DNA of 64,000 nt, from assembly GCF_000092065.1 (NCBI RefSeq), contig NC_009361.1, forward strand, positions 372,001 through 436,000, read 5' to 3'. Both the position numbers and the translations under genes were made by a program. The notes under the pieces are model-generated. The model did no database searches. It saw only the letters and a list, made by a program, of their open reading frames with translations, and had not been told where the DNA came from. Shown one piece after another: positions 9,931 to 20,714 of this stretch; the first letter of the stretch is position 1, and each line of letters starts with the position of its first letter. The DNA is from Ostreococcus lucimarinus CCE9901. Taxonomy: Eukaryota; Chlorophyta; Mamiellophyceae; Mamiellales; Bathycoccaceae.

Positions 9931-12900
9931 ATGCGCGCCGACGGCACCGCCGGCGACGGCGCGGTCGTCCTCGCGCGGCGCGACGTCCGCGCGCCCCACG
10001 TCGGCGACGACGACGACGACGGCGCGCGCATCGACGTCGCGTTCGCGACGCGCGACGACGCGGCGGACGGCGACGACGACGGCGCGACGACGCGAACGTC
10101 GCGCGGCGTCGTCGTGAGCTACGCGACGAGCGCGCGCGCGTGCGCGTCGACGCGCGCGGACGCGCGCGGGAGGTTCGAAGCGCGCGCGCTGCGCGTGGAG
10201 GGCGCGACGGGCGAACGCGCGGCGTGGGCGAGCGGGACGCGCGCGACGGGGACGCGGCGACTCGCGGCGGCGTTCGGACGAGAGGCGCGCGTCGCGACGG
10301 ACGACGACGAGGAGGCGGTGGTGTTCGAGGCGAACGTGCTCGCGATGTGCTTCACGCGAGAAGGGGCGATGGCGTGCGCGATGGACGACGGACGCGTGGC
10401 GACGCGAAGCGCGAGCGGCGGCGACGCGGGGACGCGGCGCGCGCGCGAAGGCGAGGCGAAGCGCGCGATCGTGAGCGCGGAGGACGGTGAGGACGGCGCG
10501 TGCGGGGCGGTGGCGGTGTGCTTCGACGGCGAGAGCGTGGTGTACGTCGCGCGGGCGGCGGTGGACGAAGCGGTGGACGCGCTGAGACATCCGGCGCGAG
10601 CGCGCGCGACGAGCTGGCGCGGCGGGACGTTGGCGACGCTGTGCGCGGACGGCGCGCTCAGGCTTTGGATGCGCGCGAACGGGCGGACGGAGTTGACGTG
10701 CACGATTCAAACGCCCAGGGGTGGGCTGGTTCCGGTCGTCGCGTTCGATTGGTTGGAGACGAGCGAGACGAGCGATAGTTTGTACGATCACGCCATCATC
10801 GGCGCCGACGGCGCGAGCGGGATTCACGTGTGGACGCTCTCCGACGTGGACGCCGCGCATCCGCTCAGCGCGCGTCGACCGGTGGTTTCCCATCGTGGAT
10901 CGATGACGTTTGAACGCGCGATGGATTTGACGCTGGCGGATGGAGTGGTGATTCGAGGCAGTTTGACGCAAAGCGACGACGACGTTCGCGTGCTCTTGGC
11001 GTCGAGGAGACTGGGCGTCGTCGTCGCGCGCGCGGCGCGAGATCGCCCGAACGTTTTAGAGAAGTTGTACGGCGTGTCTCTCCGTGGACACGCGACCACG
11101 ATCGTGGACGCGCGCGTGCACCCGACGACGGGCGTGCTCACGACGAAGGACGCGTCCGGAGTGTGTCGAGCGTGGAGACGCGACGCGCGCGGCGAAGTCG
11201 AAATCGCCGACGAAACGACGGACGCCGACGCGGCTGAGGCGATCGAATGCGCGCGAATGGAAAGATGTGGATCCGGCGCATCGGTCGCGGCGCGCGCTCA
11301 CGTCGGAGGTCGCGACGTGGAAGCGTCGAGCGATGGAAAGAGGTTTGCGTTCGTGGATGACGAAGGACGGCGCGTCGTCGGCGCCGTCGCCGGCGATTCG
11401 AAAGTCATCTTGGAACGCGTCGACGCGACTGCGTCAGTTCCGCGAGCTTCAGCCATATTTCGTTGGTTCGACATCGGGGGCGGTGCACACGCGCTCGCGA
11501 CCGCGATGGGGACGGTTTTAGAGGTATACGCGCCGTCACCATCGCTCTACGCGTCCAAGAAGACTCCGTGGCGGCGAATATTGCGCGTCGACGTCGCCGA
11601 ATTCGCCGGGCCGACGCAGAGCGCGATTTCGACTTTGACCTGGAGTCTTCTCGGAGATGTCGTGTACGTCGCCATCGATTGCGTGATACTCACCGTTGGT
11701 TTTGAGGGCGACGACTCGAAGTGTGGCGTCGCGCGGCGCGCCATTAGAGAATCGAAGAATCTACCCTCGTATCATCCGCGCGTGCTCATCGACTGGCTCA
11801 AGCGCGGGGAGCTGGATCGAGCGCGAAAGTCTCTGCGCGCGGTGATGAAGTACCTCGCCGCGAATGATTTTGACTCGCCGTGTCCATCGATTCCCCCGAG
11901 TGAGTTATGGGTCATGGATGACGACGTCGAAGACGTCACGGTGGCGTCGCCGGCACCGACGGCATCGACGGTGGACGTGCCCGAATTCGACATGTCTGCG
12001 TTCGGAGCGTTTGGCGGCGGCGCGCCCGCCGCGGCGACATTCTCGTTCGGAGCGGACTTCGATCAAAACGCAATGACGTCTACATCGCCGTCGACGGTTA
12101 ACGCTCGACGAGCCGGCCATGGTGACGCGTTCACGCAGCGCGAAGCCGAAGACGCGACCGAGTTACTGAGTTCGCTCGCGGATAAACTAGCGCTCGCCCC
12201 AGCGGAACGCGTGCAGTTACTAGGCGTTATCGACGCGCTTCGCAACATTGAGAGAGGAATTGCGACGCTTGGAAGCGCAGTGGATGAACCTGGCCGACGA
12301 TTTGCCGCGCTCTGGCACACGCGACGTTTGCGCCGCGTGAACGATCACGAAGGACCGTGCGGACAAGAGTTGGCTTGGGCGGCTCAGTGCGCGACGACCG
12401 TCGAACTTTTAGACAACGTACTCGATGGCTCGGCAGTGGACAGCCCCAACGCGGATTGGATGACGGTAAAAACGCTTGGCGTGCCGATTTGGTTGCGCGA
12501 TGATGGGACACTGCGAAGTCTGATTGAAGAGTGCGCCAAAGGAGAGTTTGCGAGGACGAAGAATGCCGACGATTGCGCCCTTCTCTTCGTGTGCGTCGAT
12601 CGCGTCAAGGTGCTGGCTGGGTTATATAAGGCGACGCAAAACAAGCCGCTCTACGAGTTTATGTGTCGAGATTTCAGCGAGCAGCGTCATCGCGACGCTG
12701 CGCTGAAGAATGCTTACGCATTACTGTCAAAGCATCGATATTCATTCGCGGCGGCGTTTTTCATTCTCGGCGGTCAACCGCTCGATGCGGCGTCCTTGGT
12801 GTGGAAACACGACCGCGATTTATCGCTCACGCTCGTCATTGCCCGGCTCGCGGCGAAGAAACACGTTGAAGGTACGCATTCAACGGTCGGGTATCTGACG

Positions 12901-15042
12901 AGTGACGTTGTGCCTGTGCTTCAGAATGATATTGCGCCGACGATGTCGGATCCGTGGACTCTCGCCGCGTTGCGTTGGCTCGCCGGCGACTTTAAAGGAT
13001 TTTTTTCATCCATGAATTCATTGATGGAAACGTACGCTGTGGATGCGACGGATTTACTGGTGCATATCGCATCAAGCTCGCGTGAAGAAGACACGGTTTC
13101 GAATGCGAAGACATTGTTGCGGTGCTCATCGGCGACGTTGTTGCATCCGCTGGAAGCGCTCGGCATGCCTTTGGCCGCACTCGAACGATTGCAGTCATGC
13201 GGGCAGGACTCCATTGAAGACGCTTGCAGACTCGCCGTAGGCTCGTTGCTGGCGGGACAAAAGTCAAGTGACGTCACTGACGTTGCACTCGAAGTATTCA
13301 CGCGCAAGCCGTGGAGTTTGAGTTCGGCGACAATGCGTTCAATTTTGCACCGAAGGTTGGACGTTGAACGTTTCGAAGGATTCGACGCGAATGAACGCAC
13401 ACTGAAAGATCTCAACACGTCTACACCCGTGAAATCGTTGCACGTAAAAACACCGTCTGTGCTGCCGACCGAGATTCATACAGTGAGCATTCCTCGCGTG
13501 CCGAGCGGACAAGACTTGACCATCAGTGGATCGCCGACGGAAAAAGTAGCTACGGCGCGAAACGCGTTCAGTAAACTTCGAAGACTAAGCGTGAAGGCGA
13601 AACGTCAGAAAAATTTCGGTATTGGAGAAAGCGCAGGAGATGACTCGCCAACTACGCCAAGATCGCCAGAGTTCGACAGTGGGACGAGGCAAGTTGGAAA
13701 TGATGACGCATCGGCCAAAGCTCGAGTCTTGCGAACGCCCGTCGACGTCGCTTCGTTACAAAACGACGGCTTTTACGACATATGCTTCAATCACGAGGTG
13801 CCCTACGAGTTAGGGTGCGCCAGCGTTCGCCAAGGTTTATCCGTGGTCAATCTTCGAAAGTTGAATGAAAACGATAACGAGTCGCACAAGGATGCGTGGG
13901 CGGTGCTCTTGCAAGCGCAACCGCCCATTTCAGGCTTCAAATCGTCCATGAATTCTTGGCTCCACGTAGAAGATGTGGCGTCTACGCCGGCGTCACCGCG
14001 AGGTGGTCACGGGCGCGAGCACGAGTGGGCGACACATGCAGGATTGGACATGACGTCGCTCACAGGAATCATCCCGCAGTCTCAAAGCGAATCCGTCGGG
14101 CGATCTCGAGCAGCGATTACACGAGAGCCAGCAAACGATGTCGTTGCACGAAGCGTCGCCGCACACCCATCGCGAAGCTTTTTCGCCGTCGGGACTTCGA
14201 TGGGTGGTGTGCAGTTGTGGGATTTTCATGGCGAAAATGCAGATCGATCGGCGGCAGTTCTGTCGCTCGGAGGCAAAAAGTCGACTTCCGGCACGGGAGC
14301 GAGCATGCGCTCGCTCGCGTGGTCCCCGCATGGCGCTCGTCTTGCGGCGTGCGCTTCCGATGGCAACGTCACGTTGTGGCTCGGTGACGCCCCGGACGTA
14401 GAACCGGCTGCGAGTAAAATGTGCGGATTTAAAGGTAGCAAGACCGAAGACGTGCTGTTTCTGTCGACAAACGTCATGGCTGTCGCGAGCTCGACTGGAA
14501 GTTCACTACAAAGGGCGCCCGAGTGCGTCACGCTCTGGGACGCCCTTCAGCCTTTTCACGCCTCGCCTGGGGTCATTCGTGCTCATTCTGGTGGATGTAC
14601 ATCACTCTCTCAGTTTCCATCACTCGTCGCTCCTCACGGCGTGCCCTGGCCTTTCCTCATCACCGGCGGTTACAACGGCGACGTCGCTGCTCACGATTTG
14701 CGAATGCTCGGCGGCGACGCCGAATCCACCGTGCTGTGGCGCTCATTCCCGCCACAAACGTCTACCATCACCTCCATAGCCGCAATTCACCACGAAACTA
14801 CCCCGCTCGTCGTCATCGCCGACCAGTCCGGCGATTTACTCGCCCGTTCTGCCCTCGACGGCGCCGAGCTGCAGCGCGTCAAATCCGCGCACGCGCCGCA
14901 GAAATTTCTCACCCCTCGCGGCGGCGGCGCCTTCGCCTCTCTCGGCGCTTCCAAAATCATCCCCATTCACGCCGGTATCTTAAGTGCCGGCGGTGACGGC
15001 ATCGTCCGTTGCTTCCGTCTAGACAAATCTCGCGTCGCCTAA
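9931..15042 (+). CDS. Rav1/DmX (rabconnectin-3 alpha) homologue, V-ATPase assembly factor
   Basis: Very large protein of about 1703 residues without introns. The central part carries the conserved Rav1p/DMXL region, including [20 protein letters not shown], then [20 protein letters not shown] and [10 protein letters not shown]. Poorly conserved WD-like repeats precede it, and a clearer C-terminal WD40 block (about residues 1410-1700, e.g. [20 protein letters not shown]) follows. Family members form the RAVE/rabconnectin complex that assembles V1 onto Vo of the V-ATPase on endomembranes. The frame is open upstream to 9139, but that part is antisense to the subunit c gene, so the ATG at 9931 was chosen. 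The N-terminal ~100 residues are Asp/Arg/Ala-rich. Confidence 0.88.
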   Translation: MRADGTAGDGAVVLARRDVRAPHVGDDDDDGARIDVAFATRDDAADGDDDGATTRTSRGVVVSYATSARACASTRADARGRFEARALRVEGATGERAAWASGTRATGTRRLAAAFGREARVATDDDEEAVVFEANVLAMCFTREGAMACAMDDGRVATRSASGGDAGTRRAREGEAKRAIVSAEDGEDGACGAVAVCFDGESVVYVARAAVDEAVDALRHPARARATSWRGGTLATLCADGALRLWMRANGRTELTCTIQTPRGGLVPVVAFDWLETSETSDSLYDHAIIGADGASGIHVWTLSDVDAAHPLSARRPVVSHRGSMTFERAMDLTLADGVVIRGSLTQSDDDVRVLLASRRLGVVVARAARDRPNVLEKLYGVSLRGHATTIVDARVHPTTGVLTTKDASGVCRAWRRDARGEVEIADETTDADAAEAIECARMERCGSGASVAARAHVGGRDVEASSDGKRFAFVDDEGRRVVGAVAGDSKVILERVDATASVPRASAIFRWFDIGGGAHALATAMGTVLEVYAPSPSLYASKKTPWRRILRVDVAEFAGPTQSAISTLTWSLLGDVVYVAIDCVILTVGFEGDDSKCGVARRAIRESKNLPSYHPRVLIDWLKRGELDRARKSLRAVMKYLAANDFDSPCPSIPPSELWVMDDDVEDVTVASPAPTASTVDVPEFDMSAFGAFGGGAPAAATFSFGADFDQNAMTSTSPSTVNARRAGHGDAFTQREAEDATELLSSLADKLALAPAERVQLLGVIDALRNIERGIATLGSAVDEPGRRFAALWHTRRLRRVNDHEGPCGQELAWAAQCATTVELLDNVLDGSAVDSPNADWMTVKTLGVPIWLRDDGTLRSLIEECAKGEFARTKNADDCALLFVCVDRVKVLAGLYKATQNKPLYEFMCRDFSEQRHRDAALKNAYALLSKHRYSFAAAFFILGGQPLDAASLVWKHDRDLSLTLVIARLAAKKHVEGTHSTVGYLTSDVVPVLQNDIAPTMSDPWTLAALRWLAGDFKGFFSSMNSLMETYAVDATDLLVHIASSSREEDTVSNAKTLLRCSSATLLHPLEALGMPLAALERLQSCGQDSIEDACRLAVGSLLAGQKSSDVTDVALEVFTRKPWSLSSATMRSILHRRLDVERFEGFDANERTLKDLNTSTPVKSLHVKTPSVLPTEIHTVSIPRVPSGQDLTISGSPTEKVATARNAFSKLRRLSVKAKRQKNFGIGESAGDDSPTTPRSPEFDSGTRQVGNDDASAKARVLRTPVDVASLQNDGFYDICFNHEVPYELGCASVRQGLSVVNLRKLNENDNESHKDAWAVLLQAQPPISGFKSSMNSWLHVEDVASTPASPRGGHGREHEWATHAGLDMTSLTGIIPQSQSESVGRSRAAITREPANDVVARSVAAHPSRSFFAVGTSMGGVQLWDFHGENADRSAAVLSLGGKKSTSGTGASMRSLAWSPHGARLAACASDGNVTLWLGDAPDVEPAASKMCGFKGSKTEDVLFLSTNVMAVASSTGSSLQRAPECVTLWDALQPFHASPGVIRAHSGGCTSLSQFPSLVAPHGVPWPFLITGGYNGDVAAHDLRMLGGDAESTVLWRSFPPQTSTITSIAAIHHETTPLVVIADQSGDLLARSALDGAELQRVKSAHAPQKFLTPRGGGAFASLGASKIIPIHAGILSAGGDGIVRCFRLDKSRVA

Positions 15043-15126
15043 CGACGCGAGCATAGTCGCGTTGTCACCGCACCCACAGCGCAGTTCCCCGCCACGATCG
15101 CCCGCACATTCACGCGCGTCTCCACC

Positions 15127-15391
15127 ATGAGCGCCGCCGCCAAGAACAGCGCCGCGTACTGGCGCATCGCCGGCATGAGTTACCTCAAATACGCCAACGC
15201 GTGCGGCGAAGTCGTGCGTCAAAGCCTCAAGGAACCGTTCTTGACCCAGGTGCGAACGATCGATCGGCGTGCGCGCGAAACATCGACTAACGACGCGCGC
15301 GACGCGGATTCAACAGGCCAAGGCGCGCGAAACGGTGTATTACAAGATGACGAAGTACGCCGAAGGCAAGGCCGGGCAATCGGGTGCGTGA
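15127..15391 (+). CDS. Mitochondrial F1-ATP synthase epsilon subunit; join(15127..15249,15317..15391)
   Basis: A 65-residue protein of two exons. Exon 1 encodes the hallmark AAYWRIAGMSYLKYANACGE and VVRQSLKEPF. After splicing, exon 2 adds AKARETVYYKMTKYAEGK and a short tail, giving the normal length of the eukaryotic mitochondrial epsilon subunit, part of the F1 central stalk. Unspliced, the frame reads into unrelated basic sequence. No cleavable presequence is expected in this family. It lies 84 bp downstream of the Rav1/DmX homologue on the same strand. Confidence 0.92.
15250..15316 (+). other. 67-nt intron in the ATP synthase epsilon gene
   Basis: Donor GTGCGA, branch-point-like GACTAAC at about 15285-15291, acceptor ACAG. 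Phase 0; removal restores the conserved C-terminal half of the subunit. Confidence 0.9.
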
Positions 15392-15904
15392 ACGATCGAC
15401 GACGGCGGGAAGAAGACTAGGGCTTGAATTTCGCGAGCGGGACGCGCGAGGCGTCGCGAGACGCGCGGGACAAAATTTCACGAATCGGGATCGCGCGCGA
15501 CGCGCGCGACGGTGAAAAACGATAGTTTGACGACGACTGACGACGGATCGCTCGCATCGCGCGCAGTGATCACGGAAGTGTTGCCGAAGTAGACGCCTCG
15601 CGCGCCGCGAGCGCGTTCGCCTTCGTTCCTCCTTTGTAGTGTGTACTTGACTATTGATAGCCCAACAGCCTCGACTTTCACAGCCCAACACCCACCCTGA
15701 CGTAATTTCGTCACGTTCGAGCAAATGAAGTCGTCAAGCAAATGAAGCCGCTCGTCCTCGAGTGATCCTCGAAGAGTCCTCGTCCTCGAATAATCGTCCA
15801 CGAACATGTATCCATCAAATCTTCGTCGCGGAAGCATCCGACGGCGGATCTGTAATCACGAAAAAAAAACGTTATCGCTATTTACATCTTCTACTTCGCC
15901 TGGT
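15392..15904. other. Unusually long convergent intergenic region, no supported gene
   Basis: The 513 bases between two convergent genes are lower in GC from about 15640 onward. They contain short direct repeats (AGCCCAACA twice near 15658 and 15681; AGCAAATGAAG twice near 15719-15745) and an A9 run near 15862. A 119-codon frame on the minus strand (15478-15837) has no recognisable family. The region may be non-coding RNA, a decayed element or long 3' ends. Confidence 0.4.
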
Positions 15905-16294
15905 CTATCGCGACAATTCGTTTCGCTTGCAGCTCGTCAACAAGTCGGCGTACGGCTGGCACTTGGCCAAGTCGTCTGGAGAGTTTGAGATGCACTCGCC
16001 GAACGCCTTCGCCGCCTGCGCGCACGGGTTCGGTTGTTGCGGCGCTTCTGACGACGGTACGCTTTCCGTGGCGTAACCCGAGCCGCCGGAGCTGCCTAAT
16101 AAGCTCGCCGTGGCGGCGCGGCCGAGCGAGCTGCCGACGCCCCAACCGAAGCCTTGGTAGATCATACCGGCTAATCCGCCGACGAGCGAGCCACCGGACT
16201 GTTGCTGTTGCCTCGCGGGGGGTGGCGCGCCACCGAAACGACCTCGGTTGCCCGGAGGCGGGGCGCCGAAACCGCCGGAACGTCTTCGACCCAT
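15905..16294 (-). CDS. CHCH-domain protein (CHCHD2/CHCHD10-like)
   Basis: The protein has 129 residues. The N-terminus is basic, Gly/Pro-rich, with a Gln run. A hydrophobic Gly-rich middle follows, and the C-terminal CHCH motif holds twin CX9C pairs: CAQAAKAFGEC and CQPYADLLTSC. This layout matches the CHCHD2/CHCHD10/Mix17 family, imported by the Mia40 relay into the mitochondrial intermembrane space and linked to cristae and respiratory function. It lies 118 bp downstream of the Clp ATPase gene on the same strand. Confidence 0.88.
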   Translation of the reverse strand: MGRRRSGGFGAPPPGNRGRFGGAPPPARQQQQSGGSLVGGLAGMIYQGFGWGVGSSLGRAATASLLGSSGGSGYATESVPSSEAPQQPNPCAQAAKAFGECISNSPDDLAKCQPYADLLTSCKRNELSR

Positions 16295-16412
16295 CTTGTT
16301 CGTGCGCTTCGTTGTGAGGGGGTCGAAGGCACCTTTGCGGACGTCTTTGCGTCGGGTCGGTTTGATTTAAATGCGGTGCGTGTGATTTACTACAGTGGCC
16401 TAAAACAAACGA

Positions 16413-18950
16413 CTAAGCGAAGGCTTGAGCGGTGGTTTCACCGCCACCTTCGTTCGAGAAGAATGGGGCTGGGAAATCGTCCGCCGAGGTGTCTTCGGCG
16501 ACGTCTTCGATGCCAGAGCCGAATTCGACGTCAAACGTGCGCGCCATAGTTTCATTGGCTGTCGTCACGGAAATCAGCTCCTGGTCGTCGTCGTAATCAA
16601 AGTTCACGGTGTCGCCCGAAGATGCAAATCCGTCGAGCATGCATTCGGCGAGATTGTTCTCCAATAAACCTCGCACGCATCGACGCATTGGTCGGGCGCC
16701 AAAGCGAGGCGAAAAACCATTGGAGTATAAAAGTGATTTGAATGAATCGGTGAAATCGAGCGTGATCCCACGAGCGAGCGCACGCTTGGAAACCGATGCG
16801 AGCATGAGATCCGCGATGGCGCTGACCTCGGGTCGTTCCAGCGGTCTGAAGATGATAATTTCATCGAGGCGGTTCAAAAACTCAGGACGGTACTCCTTGC
16901 CCAACTCTCGCTTGACTTGCGTTTGAAGTTTTTTGTACTTTTCCTCATCTTCGCCTTCGCCGCTCATGGATTCTAAGATCTCACGACTGCCAATGTTACT
17001 TGTCATGACGAGCATGGCGTTCGTGAAATCCACCGTTCTACCTTTGCTATCGGTCAAGCGACCGTCTTCCAAGACTTGGAGCAAAATGTTAAAGACGTCT
17101 GGGTGCGCCTTTTCAATTTCGTCCAACAACACGAGCGAGTGCGGGTTCGTGCGCACAGCCTCCGTGAGCTGTCCACCCTCACCAAATCCAATGTATCCAG
17201 GCGGCGGACCGATCAATCTACTCACCGAATGCGATTCCATGTATTCGCTCATGTCTATGCGCACCATCGCCTTTTCGGCGCCGAAGTATGTCTGAGCCAC
17301 CGCCTTGGCGAGTTCAGTCTTACCAACGCCCGTGGGACCACTAAATATAATGCTCGCCACCGGTTTCGACGCATCTGCCAGCCCAGCCCGCGCGCGGCGA
17401 ATGGCTTGTGAGATCGAACGCACGGCTTCGACTTGGCCGATGACGCGCTTGCCGAGCTCTTGTTCAAAGTTCATCAACGAAAGCGACTCATCTGCGCTCA
17501 ACTGTTGCACGGGCACGCCCGTCCACTGCGCCACGACTTCGGTGATGTGACTCTCGTCAACCAACGTACTATCACCGGGCGTGAGTTGCACCAAAGCGCC
17601 GGCTTCATCGATGACATCGATAGCTTTGTCTGGTAAGAATCTGTCGTTGATGTATCGCGTGGAGAGCGAGACGGCGGCGCGCAACGCCTCGTCGGTGAAG
17701 GACACGCCGTGGTGCTCTTGGTAAGTGTCCTTCAAACCGCGCAAAATTGTGAGCGTTTGCTCTGGACTGGGTTCGATGACGCGCACGGGTTGGAATCTAC
17801 GTTCCAAAGCCGCATCCTTTTCGATGTGTTTCCTGTACTCGTCAATCGTCGTCGCCCCGATGCACTGCAACTCGCCTCTTGCGAGCGCGGGCTTCATCAA
17901 GTTACCGGCATCCATACCACCATCTTCTCCGGTACCACCGGCGCCAACGAGCATGTGAATCTCATCGACGAATAAAATAATATCTCCCGCTTGTTTAACC
18001 TCCTCCATGACATTCTTCATCTTTTCCTCGAACTCGCCGCGGTATTTCGTGTCGGCGAGCAAGAGACCAATTTGCAAGCTCACGACGCGTTTTTCCTTCA
18101 AGCTCTCGGGAACGTCGCCTTTAGCGATCATCATCGCTAAACCTTCGGCGATGGCCGTCTTCCCAACCCCGGGTTCGCCCACCAAACACGGATTCGACTT
18201 GCGTCGTCGCACCAAAATCCGCATCACTCGCGTCACCTCTTCGTCCCGGCCGAGCACTGGATCTAATTTACCCTCGCGCGCCTCCGCCGTCAAATCGATA
18301 GAGCAATCCGCCAACGTCTGCTTCTTCGTGTTCCGCGTCTTCTTACCCGCCCCCACGAGTTCTCGCTCATTCGCTCCAGTGATCTCCTTCCTGAGCACCT
18401 TCAAATCGCACCCCTCCAGCGCCGCCATCGTCGCGCGCGCCCCGCTCGCCGGTTCGTCAATCATCGCGAGCGCGAGCTCCTTGCTCCCAACCTCGCTCCC
18501 ACTCGCACTCGCGCGTTCAAAAACCTTTTTCAGCTCATCGCTAAGCGCCAGCAACCCCTCGGCGCTCGGTTTATTAAACGGATTCATCAGTTCCAGTTCG
18601 CTCACCCCCGCGCGTTCGCCGAGCGCGCGTCGCGTCGCCTCCTCCGTCACCCCGTGCTTGTGCAATGCCTTGCTCGTCCGATCGCGATTCCGCGTCAGCG
18701 CGAGCAGGACGTGTTCAGAACCGCATTCAGCGCTTCGAAATTTCTTCGCGAGGTCCATCGCGTCCTTGACGGCGACGACGGCGTCGCCGTCGAATGTTTC
18801 AAAGAATCCACACCGCGTCACTTTTCGCGGTCTCGACGCCTTCGCGACGCCACGCGCGCTCGTTTTCGCGCGAGACTCGCGCAGGGCGTCGAAGAACGAC
18901 CCACCGCGCGATCGGCGCGCCGTGCGCGCGTCGAGCGCGGCGCATCGCAT
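16413..18950 (-). CDS. ClpC/ClpD-like HSP100 ATPase lacking the middle domain and ClpP loop
   Basis: 845-residue AAA+ chaperone with an N-terminal plastid-like leader, a Clp-N repeat region (about 55-190) and two ATPase modules. Module 1 has Walker [14 protein letters not shown] and Walker B ILFVDEIH; module 2 has [13 protein letters not shown] and [12 protein letters not shown]1 and D2 resemble plant/cyanobacterial ClpC. The ~50-60-residue M domain that normally follows IDEAG is absent: [10 protein letters not shown] runs almost directly into [15 protein letters not shown]. The IGF/LGF-type ClpP-docking tripeptide is also not seen in the D2 loop after [11 protein letters not shown]. The start [10 protein letters not shown] was chosen because longer versions overlap the divergent gene. 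Plastid or mitochondrial location is inferred. Confidence 0.9.
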   Translation of the reverse strand: MRCAALDARTARRSRGGSFFDALRESRAKTSARGVAKASRPRKVTRCGFFETFDGDAVVAVKDAMDLAKKFRSAECGSEHVLLALTRNRDRTSKALHKHGVTEEATRRALGERAGVSELELMNPFNKPSAEGLLALSDELKKVFERASASGSEVGSKELALAMIDEPASGARATMAALEGCDLKVLRKEITGANERELVGAGKKTRNTKKQTLADCSIDLTAEAREGKLDPVLGRDEEVTRVMRILVRRRKSNPCLVGEPGVGKTAIAEGLAMMIAKGDVPESLKEKRVVSLQIGLLLADTKYRGEFEEKMKNVMEEVKQAGDIILFVDEIHMLVGAGGTGEDGGMDAGNLMKPALARGELQCIGATTIDEYRKHIEKDAALERRFQPVRVIEPSPEQTLTILRGLKDTYQEHHGVSFTDEALRAAVSLSTRYINDRFLPDKAIDVIDEAGALVQLTPGDSTLVDESHITEVVAQWTGVPVQQLSADESLSLMNFEQELGKRVIGQVEAVRSISQAIRRARAGLADASKPVASIIFSGPTGVGKTELAKAVAQTYFGAEKAMVRIDMSEYMESHSVSRLIGPPPGYIGFGEGGQLTEAVRTNPHSLVLLDEIEKAHPDVFNILLQVLEDGRLTDSKGRTVDFTNAMLVMTSNIGSREILESMSGEGEDEEKYKKLQTQVKRELGKEYRPEFLNRLDEIIIFRPLERPEVSAIADLMLASVSKRALARGITLDFTDSFKSLLYSNGFSPRFGARPMRRCVRGLLENNLAECMLDGFASSGDTVNFDYDDDQELISVTTANETMARTFDVEFGSGIEDVAEDTSADDFPAPFFSNEGGGETTAQAFA

Positions 18951-19032
18951 CGCGCCGCGCGTGGTTTTATGACGCAAGTCGACGTCACGACTGCGGTGCG
19001 CGACACATCGCGCCTTCACGCGCGCGCGACGC

Positions 19033-19869
19033 ATGCGACGCCCCACGTGCGCGGTCGACATCGACGCCGATGGCGTCGGCGTGCTTACGCTGTCGCGCCC
19101 GCACCGCGCGAACGCGCTGAACGAAGAAATGTGGACCGACTTTGCCGAGTGTGTGAAGTTTGTGGGACAGTCGAACGCGCGATGCGTCGTCGTGCGCGGC
19201 GATGGTCGGCACTTCTGCGCCGGCATCGACGTCGCGGATGAGGCGACGTTGAAATCGACCCTCGGCGACGTCGGCGACGTCGGCGCGGCAACGTGCGAGG
19301 GACGCCGGCGGGAGAGTTTGTTGAGGAATATTAAGAGGTTGCAAGACGCGTTCACGGCGCTCGAGCGGGACGTGGAGTGTCCGACGATCGCGTGCGTGCG
19401 AGGGGCGTGCTACGGAGCGGGGGTAGATATGATCACGGCGTGTGATTTGAGGGTGTGCTGCGGGAAATCGGCGCGGTTTTGCGTCAAGGAGGTGGATTTG
19501 GGCATCACCGCCGACGTCGGCACGCTTCAGCGCTTGCCGTCGATTATTGGCTTCGGTAGGGCGGTGGAACTGGCGATGACCGCCAGGGAGATGGACGCGA
19601 AAGAGGCGCTCGCGATTGGATTGGTGAGCGAGATTTGTGACGACGTTGAAGCACGCGCGATGGCTCTCGCGAAAATGTTGGCGAAGAAGTCGCCTCTCGC
19701 GCTTAGAGGCACGAAACGAACACTCCTGCGGCAGCGCGACGACCCAAACGTCGCGCGCGGGCTCGACTACGTCGCAACGCACAACGCTGCCATGCTGATG
19801 AGCAACGATTTAAACGAAAGTTTGCGCGCTAGATTCGAGAAACGCGAACCGATATTCGCTAAGCTCTAG
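19033..19869 (+). CDS. Peroxisomal delta3,5-delta2,4-dienoyl-CoA isomerase (crotonase family)
   Basis: 278 residues with the crotonase fold: oxyanion motif GRHFCAGIDV, then GACYGAGVDMITACDLR and KEVDLGITADVGTLQRLP. Asp132, Glu153 and Asp161 align with the catalytic Asp/Glu/Asp of mammalian ECH1, which points to dienoyl-CoA isomerase and away from plain enoyl-CoA hydratase. The protein ends in AKL, a type 1 peroxisomal signal, so it should serve beta-oxidation of unsaturated fatty acids in the peroxisome. It is divergent from the Clp gene with only 82 bp between start codons. Confidence 0.9.
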   Translation: MRRPTCAVDIDADGVGVLTLSRPHRANALNEEMWTDFAECVKFVGQSNARCVVVRGDGRHFCAGIDVADEATLKSTLGDVGDVGAATCEGRRRESLLRNIKRLQDAFTALERDVECPTIACVRGACYGAGVDMITACDLRVCCGKSARFCVKEVDLGITADVGTLQRLPSIIGFGRAVELAMTAREMDAKEALAIGLVSEICDDVEARAMALAKMLAKKSPLALRGTKRTLLRQRDDPNVARGLDYVATHNAAMLMSNDLNESLRARFEKREPIFAKL

Positions 19870-19913
19870 CTGTTGTACAACAAATTCGCTAGTCAGTTCA
19901 AGTATTCGAGTCG

Positions 19914-20537
19914 CTAATCGAGACGCTCGCCTCGTCCTTCAACCGCCCCTCGCACGGGCGTCAGCAATCCATTCGCGCTCAAACTAATTGTCGCTGGGTC
20001 CCGCACCAAGTCGAACGCCAACAACTCTAAATCGTCGTCCACATAGCATTTGCCGTCTGCCCGTGTCTCGAGCGAAGACCAACTCCTCGTCGACGCGCCG
20101 ACCAGTCCCCCTCCCTCGTAAATCTCCCGTATCGCCCGCCCGCTCTCCGTATCCAAGATCTTGACGTATCCCATCAGCGTCCTATCTCCATCGCACCAAT
20201 ACACATCCACGACTCGACAGCACGCGCGCGTCTCGTCGTCGGCGTCCCGGAACTCGGCCTCGTCCGTAGCCGCCGGGTGTTCCAACTTCCCGTACGCTCG
20301 ACCGCGCCGCACGCGCGCCGCGACGTACGCCGCGACTTCCCTGTGCAGTATGGGTTTCGGATACACCCGTCCGTTGCGATTCACGCGATCGCACCGTGCG
20401 AGAACGCCGTGTAAATACAGCTCGCCTTTGTTGTTCGCCAACGACCGCGCGAGCGCGTCGACGCGCGATCGGCGCTCGATCTCGGCCTCGTCCGCGAGCG
20501 CGCGCTCGACGGTGTGCACGGACACGCACACGCCCAT
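19914..20537 (-). CDS. T4-type phage prohead-protease (S77-like) homologue with acylation-type N-terminus
   Basis: A 207-residue protein whose core resembles the prohead core serine protease of T4-like phages. It has YLHGVLARCDRVNRNGRVYP (the NRNGR-YPK motif), then the KLEHP segment matching the catalytic His region, VKILDTESGR, GASTRSWSSL matching the Ser region, and LVRDPATISL. The likely start gives MGVCVSVHT with Gly2 and Ser6, an N-myristoylation-type signal absent from phage enzymes; a longer in-frame start exists 29 codons upstream. Of the two adjacent serines common in phage proteins, the first is kept and the second is Thr, so activity is uncertain. Codon use matches its neighbours, so transfer, if any, is old. 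Host role unknown. Confidence 0.72.
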   Translation of the reverse strand: MGVCVSVHTVERALADEAEIERRSRVDALARSLANNKGELYLHGVLARCDRVNRNGRVYPKPILHREVAAYVAARVRRGRAYGKLEHPAATDEAEFRDADDETRACCRVVDVYWCDGDRTLMGYVKILDTESGRAIREIYEGGGLVGASTRSWSSLETRADGKCYVDDDLELLAFDLVRDPATISLSANGLLTPVRGAVEGRGERLD

Positions 20538-20714
20538 CGCGCGCCGAGGTTCGGCGTCGAACGCGCGACTTCGCGCGTCGCCGTCTGCGGATAAAGCGCG
20601 CGCGTCCCGCTCTGAGCGGGACAACCCGACGTCTCGGCGCGAGCCTCGTCGCGAGGCGTGCGATCGCGCGCGACTGAAGAGTGCTCGCGCGCCGTCCTCG
20701 GGGCGTCGCGCGCG

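Noticed and set aside
15478-15837. Minus-strand frame containing FVDDYSR, reminiscent of a copia-type integrase motif
   Set aside because: Only seven residues agree; no zinc-finger, DDE spacing, reverse transcriptase or terminal repeats are nearby, so a retroelement call is not supported.
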